A stretch of 30,980 nt of DNA from a virus, in IMG/VR virus record IMGVR_UViG_3300032285_001860, positions 1-30,980 of that record. The stretch is one strand, 5' to 3'. A program made the translations under genes and the position numbers. Each line of letters starts with the position of its first letter. Position 1 is the stretch's first letter. The notes below the pieces were generated by a model. The model searched no databases. It was not told the DNA's origin and saw only the letters and a program-made list of their open reading frames with translations. This document shows positions 14,422 to 21,570 of this stretch, one piece after another.

Positions 14422-14802
14422 TCAGCCACGAAATGCTTGAATAAGTCTGGCGATCAATCCTGGCTTGCTTGCTCTCTTCTCCTTGGAGTCATTCATGATG
14501 TGTTCCAGTTGGGATCTCGACACTAGCCTGGATTTTTTATTGTTGTTTGTAGTGGACCTGGAGCTCAAACTGAGTTTGGCATGAACTGGGTCAGTATCAT
14601 TATCAATGCAATAATTGATAGTTGCATTTAGGTTGGCCAGTTCATGATTTAATTTGTCCAACTTGTTTTGAAGTTCCAGGAAGTTGTCTCTGGATTCGTC
14701 CACTTGTTGGGAAAGAATGTTGGCTTCCAAACGTAAGAGGCGCCACTCCTCAACCAGGGGCAGCAGTTCCTCTGTTTTTACTTCATACACTGGTTTTGCC
14801 AC
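14422..14802 (-). CDS. Coiled-coil protein, third of three tandem paralogues, 126 aa
   Basis: Function unknown. A long N-terminal coiled coil (about residues 10-65) leads into INYCIDNDTDPVHAKLSLSS. It shares with the two genes upstream the pattern aromatic/hydrophobic-x-x-D/G-x-x-P-x-x-A-x-L after the coil. The C-terminus is basic, ending KPGLIARLIQAFRG, an amphipathic helix. The GTG start at 14802 overlaps the previous gene by 20 bases. It is the last gene of the dpdA operon before the folE promoter. Confidence 0.68.
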   Translation of the reverse strand: MAKPVYEVKTEELLPLVEEWRLLRLEANILSQQVDESRDNFLELQNKLDKLNHELANLNATINYCIDNDTDPVHAKLSLSSRSTTNNNKKSRLVSRSQLEHIMNDSKEKRASKPGLIARLIQAFRG

Positions 14803-15235
14803 TGTGAGTTACAGAACTGGTATATGTTGTGGATCCTCCGCCCACACCGCCGCAGGAAATAGTAATAGGACTGGCACTCAAGGTGAGAGTGGAGTGTGGA
14901 GTCAGTGTGGTGGCCGAGACTCCTGAATGACCCACCATTGTGTTATACACGCTGGCGGCACCTGCAATGCTGGACATATTGTACACAGTGCCACTTCCCA
15001 ATTGTTTTCTCATCTGTTCCCTAGTGTGCTTTAACAAGGCTTCAGTTGGCTGTTCGCCAGTCAACACGCACCAATCAATCAGCTCTTTCATCTGAGCAAT
15101 TTCAGAGTTTCTCTTATGCTGCTGTAGGTTCATTGCCTCCCTCTTTTGTTCCAGATGTGTGATCCGGGATTGATGGATATGTGCTTGCTTTATCTTTTTG
15201 CGAAATTCTTTTATCAAGGAATTGAGTGTTTTCAT
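14783..15235 (-). CDS. Coiled-coil protein with Ser/Thr/Gly-rich tail, second paralogue, 150 aa
   Basis: Function unknown. Residues 1-55 are a basic coiled coil. The shared paralogue motif is LIDWCVLTGEQPTEALLKHT, and residues 80-150 are low-complexity Ser/Thr/Gly/Val, with little predicted structure. The ATG at 15235 overlaps the stop of the first paralogue (ATGA). The distinct tail suggests that this copy has diverged for a surface-exposed or linker role. Confidence 0.68.
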   Translation of the reverse strand: MKTLNSLIKEFRKKIKQAHIHQSRITHLEQKREAMNLQQHKRNSEIAQMKELIDWCVLTGEQPTEALLKHTREQMRKQLGSGTVYNMSSIAGAASVYNTMVGHSGVSATTLTPHSTLTLSASPITISCGGVGGGSTTYTSSVTHSGKTSV

Positions 15236-15663
15236 GTTTTGTCCTTTGTGGCGTTGGCCAGGCCCCGTCGCATGGCATCCACCATGCGGCTTTTGTAAAT
15301 ATCCCGTGCCGCAGCGTGCTTCTCTGGTCCCATATCGGGATAATTGGTGTGATTATCAAAAAAGTTGTAGTCTGATCCTACTGCTCCCAGTAGTTCGAAC
15401 CTAGACTGTTGGGTTTTTCGCTCAATCTCTTTTTGACTGAGCTGCAGACTGGCAGCCACAGGGTCCTCGCCTGTTTCCAGCACATAATCCAAAAGCCTAC
15501 GTTGTTGATCAATATCGTTTTGGATTTGATCGTTTAGTTGGTCCAAGGTGTTGATCTGCTGCCTTAGTGCTTTGATCTGTTCCTTGTTGGAGGCCACAGA
15601 TTGGCGTAACTCCAAAATCTGTCCCACAACTTCTGTAACACTTGCCTTGAGATTGTCTTCCAT
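15232..15663 (-). CDS. Coiled-coil protein, first of three tandem paralogues, 143 aa
   Basis: Function unknown. Residues 5-60 are a heptad-rich coiled coil (ILELRQSVASNKEQIKALRQ). It is followed by LLDYVLETGEDPVAASLQLS, the motif that recurs in the next two genes. The C-terminal third is basic (AARDIYKSRMVDAMRRGL). ATG 15663 lies 8 bases after the dpdA stop with a usable GGAG site (GTAAGGAGAATC), so it belongs to the dpdA transcript. Confidence 0.7.
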   Translation of the reverse strand: MEDNLKASVTEVVGQILELRQSVASNKEQIKALRQQINTLDQLNDQIQNDIDQQRRLLDYVLETGEDPVAASLQLSQKEIERKTQQSRFELLGAVGSDYNFFDNHTNYPDMGPEKHAAARDIYKSRMVDAMRRGLANATKDKT

Positions 15664-15671
15664 GATTCTCC

Positions 15672-17324
15672 TTACAGCAGACCCAAATCCATGCTGATGG
15701 AGTTGTCTGCATCCATTCCACTCAAATTACAAAGCATCTTCTGGTGCTTGTCAATCAGCGTCATAGGCTTTTCACTTGTGAGGATCTGTTCACAAAGTCC
15801 ACTGGCAAACTCCAGCACATCAGGTGTGAGTATTTCCTTGGCTTGGCTGATGGGCAAGTCCTGTGCAGCGCATGCTTGCTGAATTGCATCAATGTGTAAT
15901 TCCACATTGTGATTCATGAGCAGCACATAGCTCATGCCGTCCATGCTGCTGGGCCACTTGACCTGATACTTGTTACGTTCGTCATCAAACTCATTAGCAG
16001 TCCAGTCAAACAAACCACCATGATCACCATGATGGGTCATGTATTCCTTGTAGGCATCACTGTAACGGAACGTGTCACCTGCCCTACCTTCAGGAGTCAG
16101 TGGATACCAATCACTTTCCAGTTCTTTCTTTGTGAAAGCCACCTTCTTGTGCTTTAGATCCTCATAGCCCTTGCAGCATACATCACCCAGGGTGATGGCT
16201 TTGCAGATCTCGCTTTCACGATGTGCCCATTTTAGGTTGCGAGCGTTGATCCATTCCTGGATCAATTGTGGATTACCCTTGAGCGCCTTGTCGTCAGGAA
16301 TGTTACCACCCTTGAACGCAATATTCTGTGGGCTCAGTTCCCAGCTATAGTAAATGTTACCCTTGGCCACATTCACAAACGGGCTAGCAGCATCATAGCT
16401 GAGCGTGACCTTCTCATTGATATGCTTGCGCCACACTCTCTGGAGGGTTGTAAGGGCACATCCCATTTTGATCTTGCCATTGCCCAGATAGTGGATCCAG
16501 TCACGCCCATCCAAATACTTGCTATCCCTCTGTAGAATGATACGTCGCAAATTGATGGCAAAGTTGCTGGCCTGCACATTTGAGTAGGCCCAGGTTTCAA
16601 AAGGCAAGTCCTTGACCACATCCCACCACACATCACCTTCCTCCTGGTTACGACCCTGAAGCACGTTCATGAACCTGGTGGCACCTTCCTTGCGATTACG
16701 AATAAAGAAGTCATGATTTTCCATGCTGCTGTTCAAACAGTCACGGAAGTTCTTGACTCCAGGATGCAAGTTTTCTCCAGTAACCGGGTCGTTACCAAAC
16801 TTGAGCAAGCTGCCAGTGGGCACGTCCAGCACCATGCTGTAATCACATGAGTGTTCCAGCCAGCGCAAAATTTGCATACGAATGGCATCTTTGTCCTTGA
16901 CCCAGCTGGCATCGTCCTGGTTGGGCTTTTTCTGCCAAGGCCATTTGAGCACACCAGTTGCAATTTGATAACCACCACTGTCGCCAATGATCACAGTCTT
17001 GTCCTTGGCTCTCTTTTGTACCATGCTTTCCACAACATCACTCTGCTCCAGATCCCACACACTGTGGCCGCTGGAGTAGAGCGAGATGGGATAAAAGAAC
17101 AGATTGGTTTTATGATCCAAAAAGTCCAAATCTCGCAGCCCACCCTTTAGTCCAGCAGGAATTCTGCTGGTAGGGTCACTCTGTTGGCGTGCATAGATTG
17201 CCGAAATGCTCGGCAAAAATACGGCATAGTCCTTATTGCTAGTCCATAGATCCTTGCCAGCAACTTCGCCCATGTTGTCATAGGTCTGCGCCACATGTGG
17301 ATTGGGGCTTGTGAGTTTTTTCAT
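15672..17324 (-). CDS. dpdA: DpdA, 7-deazaguanine DNA transglycosylase (TGT superfamily), 550 aa
   Basis: It resembles tRNA-guanine transglycosylase. IIGDSGGYQIATG gives the substrate-binding Asp115 of the D-S-G-G-F/Y-Q motif. VLDVPTG gives Asp167. After a VLQGR segment (residue 221), LSYDAASPF gives Asp311 at the place of the TGT nucleophile. The TGT zinc motif C-x-C-x2-C is absent, as expected for DpdA rather than tRNA-TGT. DpdA swaps guanine in DNA for a 7-deazaguanine and protects phage DNA from restriction. At 550 aa it is longer than TGT. The ribosome site is weak, so it is probably coupled to the upstream glycosyltransferase. Confidence 0.82.
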   Translation of the reverse strand: MKKLTSPNPHVAQTYDNMGEVAGKDLWTSNKDYAVFLPSISAIYARQQSDPTSRIPAGLKGGLRDLDFLDHKTNLFFYPISLYSSGHSVWDLEQSDVVESMVQKRAKDKTVIIGDSGGYQIATGVLKWPWQKKPNQDDASWVKDKDAIRMQILRWLEHSCDYSMVLDVPTGSLLKFGNDPVTGENLHPGVKNFRDCLNSSMENHDFFIRNRKEGATRFMNVLQGRNQEEGDVWWDVVKDLPFETWAYSNVQASNFAINLRRIILQRDSKYLDGRDWIHYLGNGKIKMGCALTTLQRVWRKHINEKVTLSYDAASPFVNVAKGNIYYSWELSPQNIAFKGGNIPDDKALKGNPQLIQEWINARNLKWAHRESEICKAITLGDVCCKGYEDLKHKKVAFTKKELESDWYPLTPEGRAGDTFRYSDAYKEYMTHHGDHGGLFDWTANEFDDERNKYQVKWPSSMDGMSYVLLMNHNVELHIDAIQQACAAQDLPISQAKEILTPDVLEFASGLCEQILTSEKPMTLIDKHQKMLCNLSGMDADNSISMDLGLL

Positions 17325-17333
17325 ATTACAATC

Positions 17334-18434
17334 TTACTTGGTTGTGCCGTGAGTTTCAACATAGTTCAACATGTATCTGTACATGACGTCAGCCTTGAGA
17401 TACTCCCGTAGAAGAATCTGCGTCTGCCTGTGCATGGCGTCTCTATACTCATGACTGTTGTCTAGACGATGTTGGATAAACTGCATGAGCTCATCCTTGT
17501 GTTTGCGGTAATTGTTCCAATCCTGAGTCCATTCACTGGGATACAGGAATTCGGGCAAATACATTTCCTGATAGCTGCAACGATTGGGCAGCACAGGAAT
17601 CACACCAGCCAACACTCCCTCCATGACACTGATACCCAGGTTCTCATGTAGGCTGCAACTGAACATTACCCGATGATCAGCAAGAGTCTGGTAATATTCA
17701 TGCTTGTTGAGCTTCATCTTTTGGGTGATACACCAGGGCTGGTCCATGCTGGAACTCAAATCTTCAGCAATCATGGGCTGTTTGTCCGCGTTATACCTGT
17801 GTGGCCAAATCACACCCGATTGCACACCTGCTTGACTGGTCACCTGTTCCATGTGACTGATGATGGCACTGTGTGGCTGTCCACTCACCACAGCACGATA
17901 CTGATCTTCCAAGGGAATGTTCAGGTTCTTGAGAAACATTTGACGATGAAAGTCAGTGGCATAAAACACATAGTCACAGGCATAATACCAAGCACGCTCC
18001 TGATGCCAGGGCCAGGGCTTGCTCATCTTCATGCCCAAAATGTCGCTGGGATCATAAGCACCCGCATGAAAAATTCCCATGATGCCCACTGGGATATCCA
18101 ACAACTCGCTCATGTAGCGCAGGGCGGTGATTCCAAAGTGCCAAGCATCTGTAAACAGAAACACATCACCAGCCTTGACGTCGCCACGTGCAAACATGTG
18201 ACTGATGGCCTCAACTTGCGTAGATTTGAAGGAGTTGGTGTGTGCAAAGTTTAAAAAGGCACCACTTGTGGTTGCGTCCACTGTGGGTTCCACACCATCC
18301 ACGTTCAGCACTTGAACATTGGAGATACCACGTGATTGCATGGTGTTGCGCAAATCACTGGGAATACTTGTGTACCATTGTGCCGTGTAGCGGCTATCAA
18401 TACGCTCTAGCGGCACAATATAGATATTGGTCAT
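17334..18434 (-). CDS. GT4-like glycosyltransferase resembling tRNA-queuosine mannosyltransferase (QTMAN), 366 aa
   Basis: The C-terminal half has IWPHRYNADKQP at residues 209-220, a sugar-nucleotide-site segment FSCSLHENLGISVMEG (258-273) with the GT4 E-x7-E pattern, and VLPNRCSYQEMYLPEFLYP (281-299). From memory, these blocks resemble QTMAN/GTDC1, the GT4 enzyme that mannosylates queuosine in animal tRNA-Asp and has bacterial homologues. The N-terminal half is a Rossmann-like acceptor domain. The gene sits 9 bases upstream of dpdA on one transcript, which suggests that it decorates the deazaguanine DpdA installs. A cell-surface target remains possible. ATG 18434 has AAGGAC upstream. Confidence 0.72.
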   Translation of the reverse strand: MTNIYIVPLERIDSRYTAQWYTSIPSDLRNTMQSRGISNVQVLNVDGVEPTVDATTSGAFLNFAHTNSFKSTQVEAISHMFARGDVKAGDVFLFTDAWHFGITALRYMSELLDIPVGIMGIFHAGAYDPSDILGMKMSKPWPWHQERAWYYACDYVFYATDFHRQMFLKNLNIPLEDQYRAVVSGQPHSAIISHMEQVTSQAGVQSGVIWPHRYNADKQPMIAEDLSSSMDQPWCITQKMKLNKHEYYQTLADHRVMFSCSLHENLGISVMEGVLAGVIPVLPNRCSYQEMYLPEFLYPSEWTQDWNNYRKHKDELMQFIQHRLDNSHEYRDAMHRQTQILLREYLKADVMYRYMLNYVETHGTTK

Positions 18435-18461
18435 AGATTTGTCCTTGAACTTTGTATTATG

Positions 18462-18490
18462 AGTGTAGTTGAGAATCAGATTCAGTGCAA
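18462..18490 (-). promoter_or_regulatory. Sigma70-type promoter for the glycosyltransferase-dpdA operon
   Basis: TTGCAC (18485-18490), 17 bases, TACACT (18462-18467). The spacer contains CTGATTCTC, which also occurs in the spacer of the next promoter upstream (18952-18980). Confidence 0.5.
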
Positions 18491-18549
18491 GGCTGCTTGA
18501 TCAACTTTTCATAATAGCTGCACAGATCAGATAACAACGGATTTAAATG

Positions 18550-18927
18550 TCAGGGTTGGAACTCAACATACGCACCATTGATGCCTTCTTCACTGATGTC
18601 AATACGAATTTCCATGCCTGGGTAACGCTCACTCAGCTTTGCATACAAGGCTTCTGCCAGCATCTCGCAGCTTTGATGATCCATCTCCAGACTGTTGGTC
18701 TTGTAAAGATTTTCAATCCATCGCCTGAGCTGAATGAACTCAATCTCACGATTGTTGTGATTGACTTGCACCCACACCTTGAAGTTGAAGTAGTGCATAT
18801 GCCTTAGTCCCAGATGGCCCACATCATATTCATCGCCTGTGGCATATGTGGGGTTGGTGTCAGCACCTGGGAAATAATGATAGCCTTCCTTCTGGAAGGT
18901 GCAATAAACAAAAGTCTTTTGAGTCAT
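18550..18927 (-). CDS. PTPS/QueD-like protein lacking the catalytic cysteine, 125 aa
   Basis: Small protein of the 6-pyruvoyl-tetrahydropterin synthase/QueD fold. Zinc-binding histidines are at His17 (GYHYFPGA), His43 and His45 (RHMHYF). EFIQLRRWI matches the conserved acceptor segment, D83-H84 the catalytic pair, and ISEEG the pterin-binding Glu. In QueD and PTPS a Cys stands four residues before the H-x-H; here it is Leu39. The activity may therefore be altered, or the residue supplied differently. Its setting among folE, queE and dpdA fits QueD. ATG 18927 (after TGGAGA) is chosen; the longer upstream frame has a non-PTPS leader. Confidence 0.68.
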   Translation of the reverse strand: MTQKTFVYCTFQKEGYHYFPGADTNPTYATGDEYDVGHLGLRHMHYFNFKVWVQVNHNNREIEFIQLRRWIENLYKTNSLEMDHQSCEMLAEALYAKLSERYPGMEIRIDISEEGINGAYVEFQP

Positions 18928-18951
18928 AGATATTCTCCATATTGTTGTGTA

Positions 18952-18980
18952 AAGATATCGGAGAATCAGTGTTATTTCAA
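18952..18980 (-). promoter_or_regulatory. Sigma70-type promoter for the PTPS gene
   Basis: TTGAAA (18975-18980), 17 bases, TATCTT (18952-18957). The TGA stop of agt lies inside TTGAAA. Confidence 0.55.
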
Positions 18981-19981
18981 GTGTTGGTGGAGGATATTTT
19001 GATAAGTGACTGTTCAAAAATGTCAGTGCAAGACTTCCAGGAATACAGCTCACTGGTTGCCCTCACCACAGTTCGATCCAAGCTTACGCATTGATCTATT
19101 GCTGTGTGGAGGTCAGTGTCCAAGTATCCATTTGTTCCTGGTTGTATGACATCTTTGGGGCCAGTAACAGGATAGGCAGCCACAGGAGTGCCACACGCCA
19201 GGGACTCCAACATCACCACTCCAAAAGTGTCTGTTTTGCTGGGAAATACAAACACATCTGCATTGGCATAATAATGTGCCAAACTTGATCCAGATTTGTA
19301 ACCTGTGTAGATCACATCTGGATATTTGCTTTTCAGTTCTGCCAAGTAGGGGCCATCGCCTACTAAAATTTTGGTTCCTGATGTTTGTAAGGAACAGAAA
19401 TCATCCAGCCCTTTTTCATGACTGGCTCTGGATACACACAATATGACAGGTTTGCTGGCTATGTGATTGCTCCTAGACACAGGTGAAAACAACTGGTTAT
19501 CCACTCCTCTGTTCCAGACAATCAAGTTTTGGAATCCGCGAGCTTCCAGTTCATGTTTCATAGATTCGGTTGTTACCAAAACTCTGTGGCTGAATTTATG
19601 AAAAATTCGCATCCAAAAGTAACCCACGCTTATGGGTAGGTTATAATGCATTTTCAAGTATTCGGGAAATTTGGTGTGATAGCTGCTGTTAAAGGGCTTG
19701 TTGTTGATTTTGCAGTATAATCTGGCAGCCAAGCCCAGTGGTCCTTCTGTTGCTATGTGAATACAGTCTGGATTGAATTGGCTGATAATCCTGCCTGTTT
19801 TCCAGATGTTCCAGGCAAATTTGATTTCTGGATATCCTGGACAACCAATGGTGTGAAACTGACTGGGCTCAATCACCAACAGCTGATGCCCCCGTGCTTC
19901 CATCTCTTTGACAGTGGCTTTCAAGGTGGTCACCACACCGTTGATGTTATTCCACGTGTCTGTAACAATTACAATTCGCAT
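18977..19981 (-). CDS. agt: Agt-like GT4 glycolipid glycosyltransferase, 334 aa
   Basis: The N-terminal Rossmann domain starts MRIVIVTDTWNNINGVVTTL, followed by HIATEGPLGLAARLYC near residue 74. The C-terminal donor domain has LCVSRASHEKG (near residue 191) and VFVFPSKTDTFGVVMLESLA (about residue 248), with the GT4 E-x7-E. It matches my recollection of the alphaproteobacterial GT4 enzymes (Agt/MgtA type) that glycosylate diacylglycerol during phosphate limitation. Those genes are paired with plcP, and here the plcP-like gene ends 1 base before this ATG. Agt would turn the diacylglycerol left by PlcP into glycolipid at the membrane. A sugar-lipid acceptor in lipopolysaccharide is the alternative. 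Confidence 0.72.
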   Translation of the reverse strand: MRIVIVTDTWNNINGVVTTLKATVKEMEARGHQLLVIEPSQFHTIGCPGYPEIKFAWNIWKTGRIISQFNPDCIHIATEGPLGLAARLYCKINNKPFNSSYHTKFPEYLKMHYNLPISVGYFWMRIFHKFSHRVLVTTESMKHELEARGFQNLIVWNRGVDNQLFSPVSRSNHIASKPVILCVSRASHEKGLDDFCSLQTSGTKILVGDGPYLAELKSKYPDVIYTGYKSGSSLAHYYANADVFVFPSKTDTFGVVMLESLACGTPVAAYPVTGPKDVIQPGTNGYLDTDLHTAIDQCVSLDRTVVRATSELYSWKSCTDIFEQSLIKISSTNT

Positions 19982-19982
19982 G

Positions 19983-20750
19983 CTAGTGTGTAGCTACTAT
20001 GTCCATGTTGCCTTGACTATTCAAAACAAGCAGTTGAAATTCTCCATCCAGGGTCTCAACTAGGGCACTGCAACTCTCTACCCAATCTCCATCATTGGCA
20101 TACACTATTCCATCCATGAGTTTGATGGTGGGGGTGTGAATGTGGCCGCAAATGACTCCATGGGCATGATTGTTTTTGGCATGTTTGCTCAAATGCTCTT
20201 CAAACTTGCACACAAAGTTTACTGCCTGCTTGGTGTGTGATTTGATATATTTGCTTAAACTCCAGTATCCCAATCCAAACATGGACCGGAACCTATGAAC
20301 TAGACCATTGCTGGCCAGCAACAAGTTATAAGCTTGATCCCCCAGCACACTCACCCAACGGTAATGTCTTGTGACCTGATCAAACAGGTCCCCATGCGTG
20401 ACTAGCCATTTGCGGTGTTTGACATCTGTATAGGTGGCCTGGTTGGTAATACTTATGTTGCCTATTACCAGTTTATGTTTGAGCCAGGATCTGAGGAATT
20501 CATCATGGTTGCCCACAACATACACAATCTTGGTGCCGCGTTTTGCTTTTGTGAGAATCCTTCTCAAAACATCACTGTGAGATTGAGGCCAAAACCAGGT
20601 TTTGGACAATCTCCAACCATCTACTATATCACCCACAAGGAAAAGCGTTTCACAGTTGTTATCTTTGAGAAATTTGCAGAGTTGATGGGCTTTGCAACCT
20701 CTGCTGCCCAGATGTATATCGGATATCCATATTGTTTTATAATCAGCCAT
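19983..20750 (-). CDS. plcP: PlcP-like metallophosphoesterase (phospholipase C type; LpxH-related), 255 aa
   Basis: Calcineurin-like metal sites are visible: ISDIHLGS (Asp11, His13), LVGDIVDGWR (Asp41), VVGNHDEF (Asn81, His82), VTHGD and CGHIHTP. GDIVDGWRL, TWFWPQSHSDV, DGDWVESCSALVE and a long GYWSLSKYIKSHTKQAVN segment are as I remember from the PlcP family of alphaproteobacteria. That family cleaves phospholipid head groups under phosphate limitation; it is often mis-annotated as UDP-2,3-diacylglucosamine hydrolase, its relative. Adjacent agt strengthens PlcP over LpxH. ATG 20750 has no clear ribosome site and follows the zinc-protein stop by 4 bases. Confidence 0.74.
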   Translation of the reverse strand: MADYKTIWISDIHLGSRGCKAHQLCKFLKDNNCETLFLVGDIVDGWRLSKTWFWPQSHSDVLRRILTKAKRGTKIVYVVGNHDEFLRSWLKHKLVIGNISITNQATYTDVKHRKWLVTHGDLFDQVTRHYRWVSVLGDQAYNLLLASNGLVHRFRSMFGLGYWSLSKYIKSHTKQAVNFVCKFEEHLSKHAKNNHAHGVICGHIHTPTIKLMDGIVYANDGDWVESCSALVETLDGEFQLLVLNSQGNMDIVATH

Positions 20751-20754
20751 CAGA

Positions 20755-20973
20755 TTATTTACATGAGCCTATGAAATCCAACACACATTTGGGATTGCAG
20801 AACTCCAGTCTTGTTGCATCTGGCTGGTCCAAAAAATATTCAGGCCACACATCTATATGAACACAAAATATCTGACCTTGATTGTTGTTCATCCACTTTT
20901 CAGAAGGCTTCAAGCCACTGCTACAAGAGTGGCAGATCATGCGAGGAACATTTGCCGGTTCAAGGTTTTTCAT
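20755..20973 (-). CDS. Small zinc-ribbon protein, 72 aa
   Basis: Function unknown. Four cysteines form two pairs: C-H-S-C at residues 14-17 and C-N-P-K-C near residue 59, as in zinc-ribbon or treble-clef folds. Between them lies an aromatic, acidic region (HIDVWPEYFLDQPD). It may bind protein or nucleic acid. ATG 20973 overlaps the CYTH gene by 14 bases, so it is translated with it. Confidence 0.62.
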   Translation of the reverse strand: MKNLEPANVPRMICHSCSSGLKPSEKWMNNNQGQIFCVHIDVWPEYFLDQPDATRLEFCNPKCVLDFIGSCK

Positions 20974-21517
20974 TTTTTAGTAGATCGCGAACAGAAACTT
21001 GTGTTTTTTTGATGTTGGCTAGATTTTTATTGTTGAATCTCTTATCGCCCACATCAATCCATCGTAGAGCATAGGGTTCAAGCACAGGATGTATATCCGG
21101 AGTTTCCGTTTCGAATTCGGGCATTTCAGCTTCCGCCATGGCCAAATAAACTGATCCGTTTTTGGGTTGTTTAAAAAAATCAATGTCCCAAGTGTAAGCT
21201 TCTTGGAAGAACTTGACCCGGGTTTTGAGAACAACTGGCTTGGCCACTAGGAAAAGTTTGTGATAGTCGTGTGTGCTGATTTCTGTTTCAATCTCCACAG
21301 TGCTACCAGCAACTTTGGTTTTGTATGTGAAGATGTGCTGCTCTGGTGCTTGGCTGTGAGGCACAACATGCCTGATTCGGGCGCTGCCACTCAGATAGCT
21401 TTGTGTGATGTCGTAAAAGTTGGCTGAAAGCTCAACCTTTTTCTTTTTAAAATCAGCCAATAGTTCTTGTGCTCTGGAGGTATCCAGCAGCAGTTTTCGT
21501 TCATTTTCAATGGCCAT
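20960..21517 (-). CDS. CYTH-domain triphosphatase-like protein, 185 aa
   Basis: The CYTH signature E-x-E-x-K is present as IENERKLLL at residues 3-11. It is followed by YLSGSARIRH, FTYKTKVAGSTVEIETEI, TRVKFF, WDIDFF and MAEAEMPEF. These are the charged strands that line the CYTH tunnel and bind triphosphates and metal. Family members hydrolyse inorganic triphosphate or thiamine triphosphate, or make cAMP; the phage substrate is unknown. The start is ATG 21517 (AGGAAA upstream) rather than the ORF start 7 codons earlier. The gene lies after the clamp terminator and may be read by leakage through it. It heads the run leading to plcP and agt. Confidence 0.8.
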   Translation of the reverse strand: MAIENERKLLLDTSRAQELLADFKKKKVELSANFYDITQSYLSGSARIRHVVPHSQAPEQHIFTYKTKVAGSTVEIETEISTHDYHKLFLVAKPVVLKTRVKFFQEAYTWDIDFFKQPKNGSVYLAMAEAEMPEFETETPDIHPVLEPYALRWIDVGDKRFNNKNLANIKKTQVSVRDLLKNEKP

Positions 21518-21541
21518 GTTGTGTTTTCCTATAAACAAAAT

Positions 21542-21562
21542 GGGCGGACATTTAGTCCGCCC
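21542..21562 (-). terminator. Hairpin terminator after the clamp gene
   Basis: The perfect 8-bp GC-rich stem GGGCGGAC/GTCCGCCC has a 5-base loop, followed on the minus strand by ATTTTGTTT. It stands 9 bases after the clamp stop. Confidence 0.72.
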
Positions 21563-21570
21563 AAATCACC

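Noticed and set aside
15672-17324. Calling this gene a tRNA-guanine transglycosylase
   Set aside because: The C-x-C-x2-C zinc site of tRNA-TGT is missing and the protein is much longer. DpdA fits better in a phage with folE and queE.
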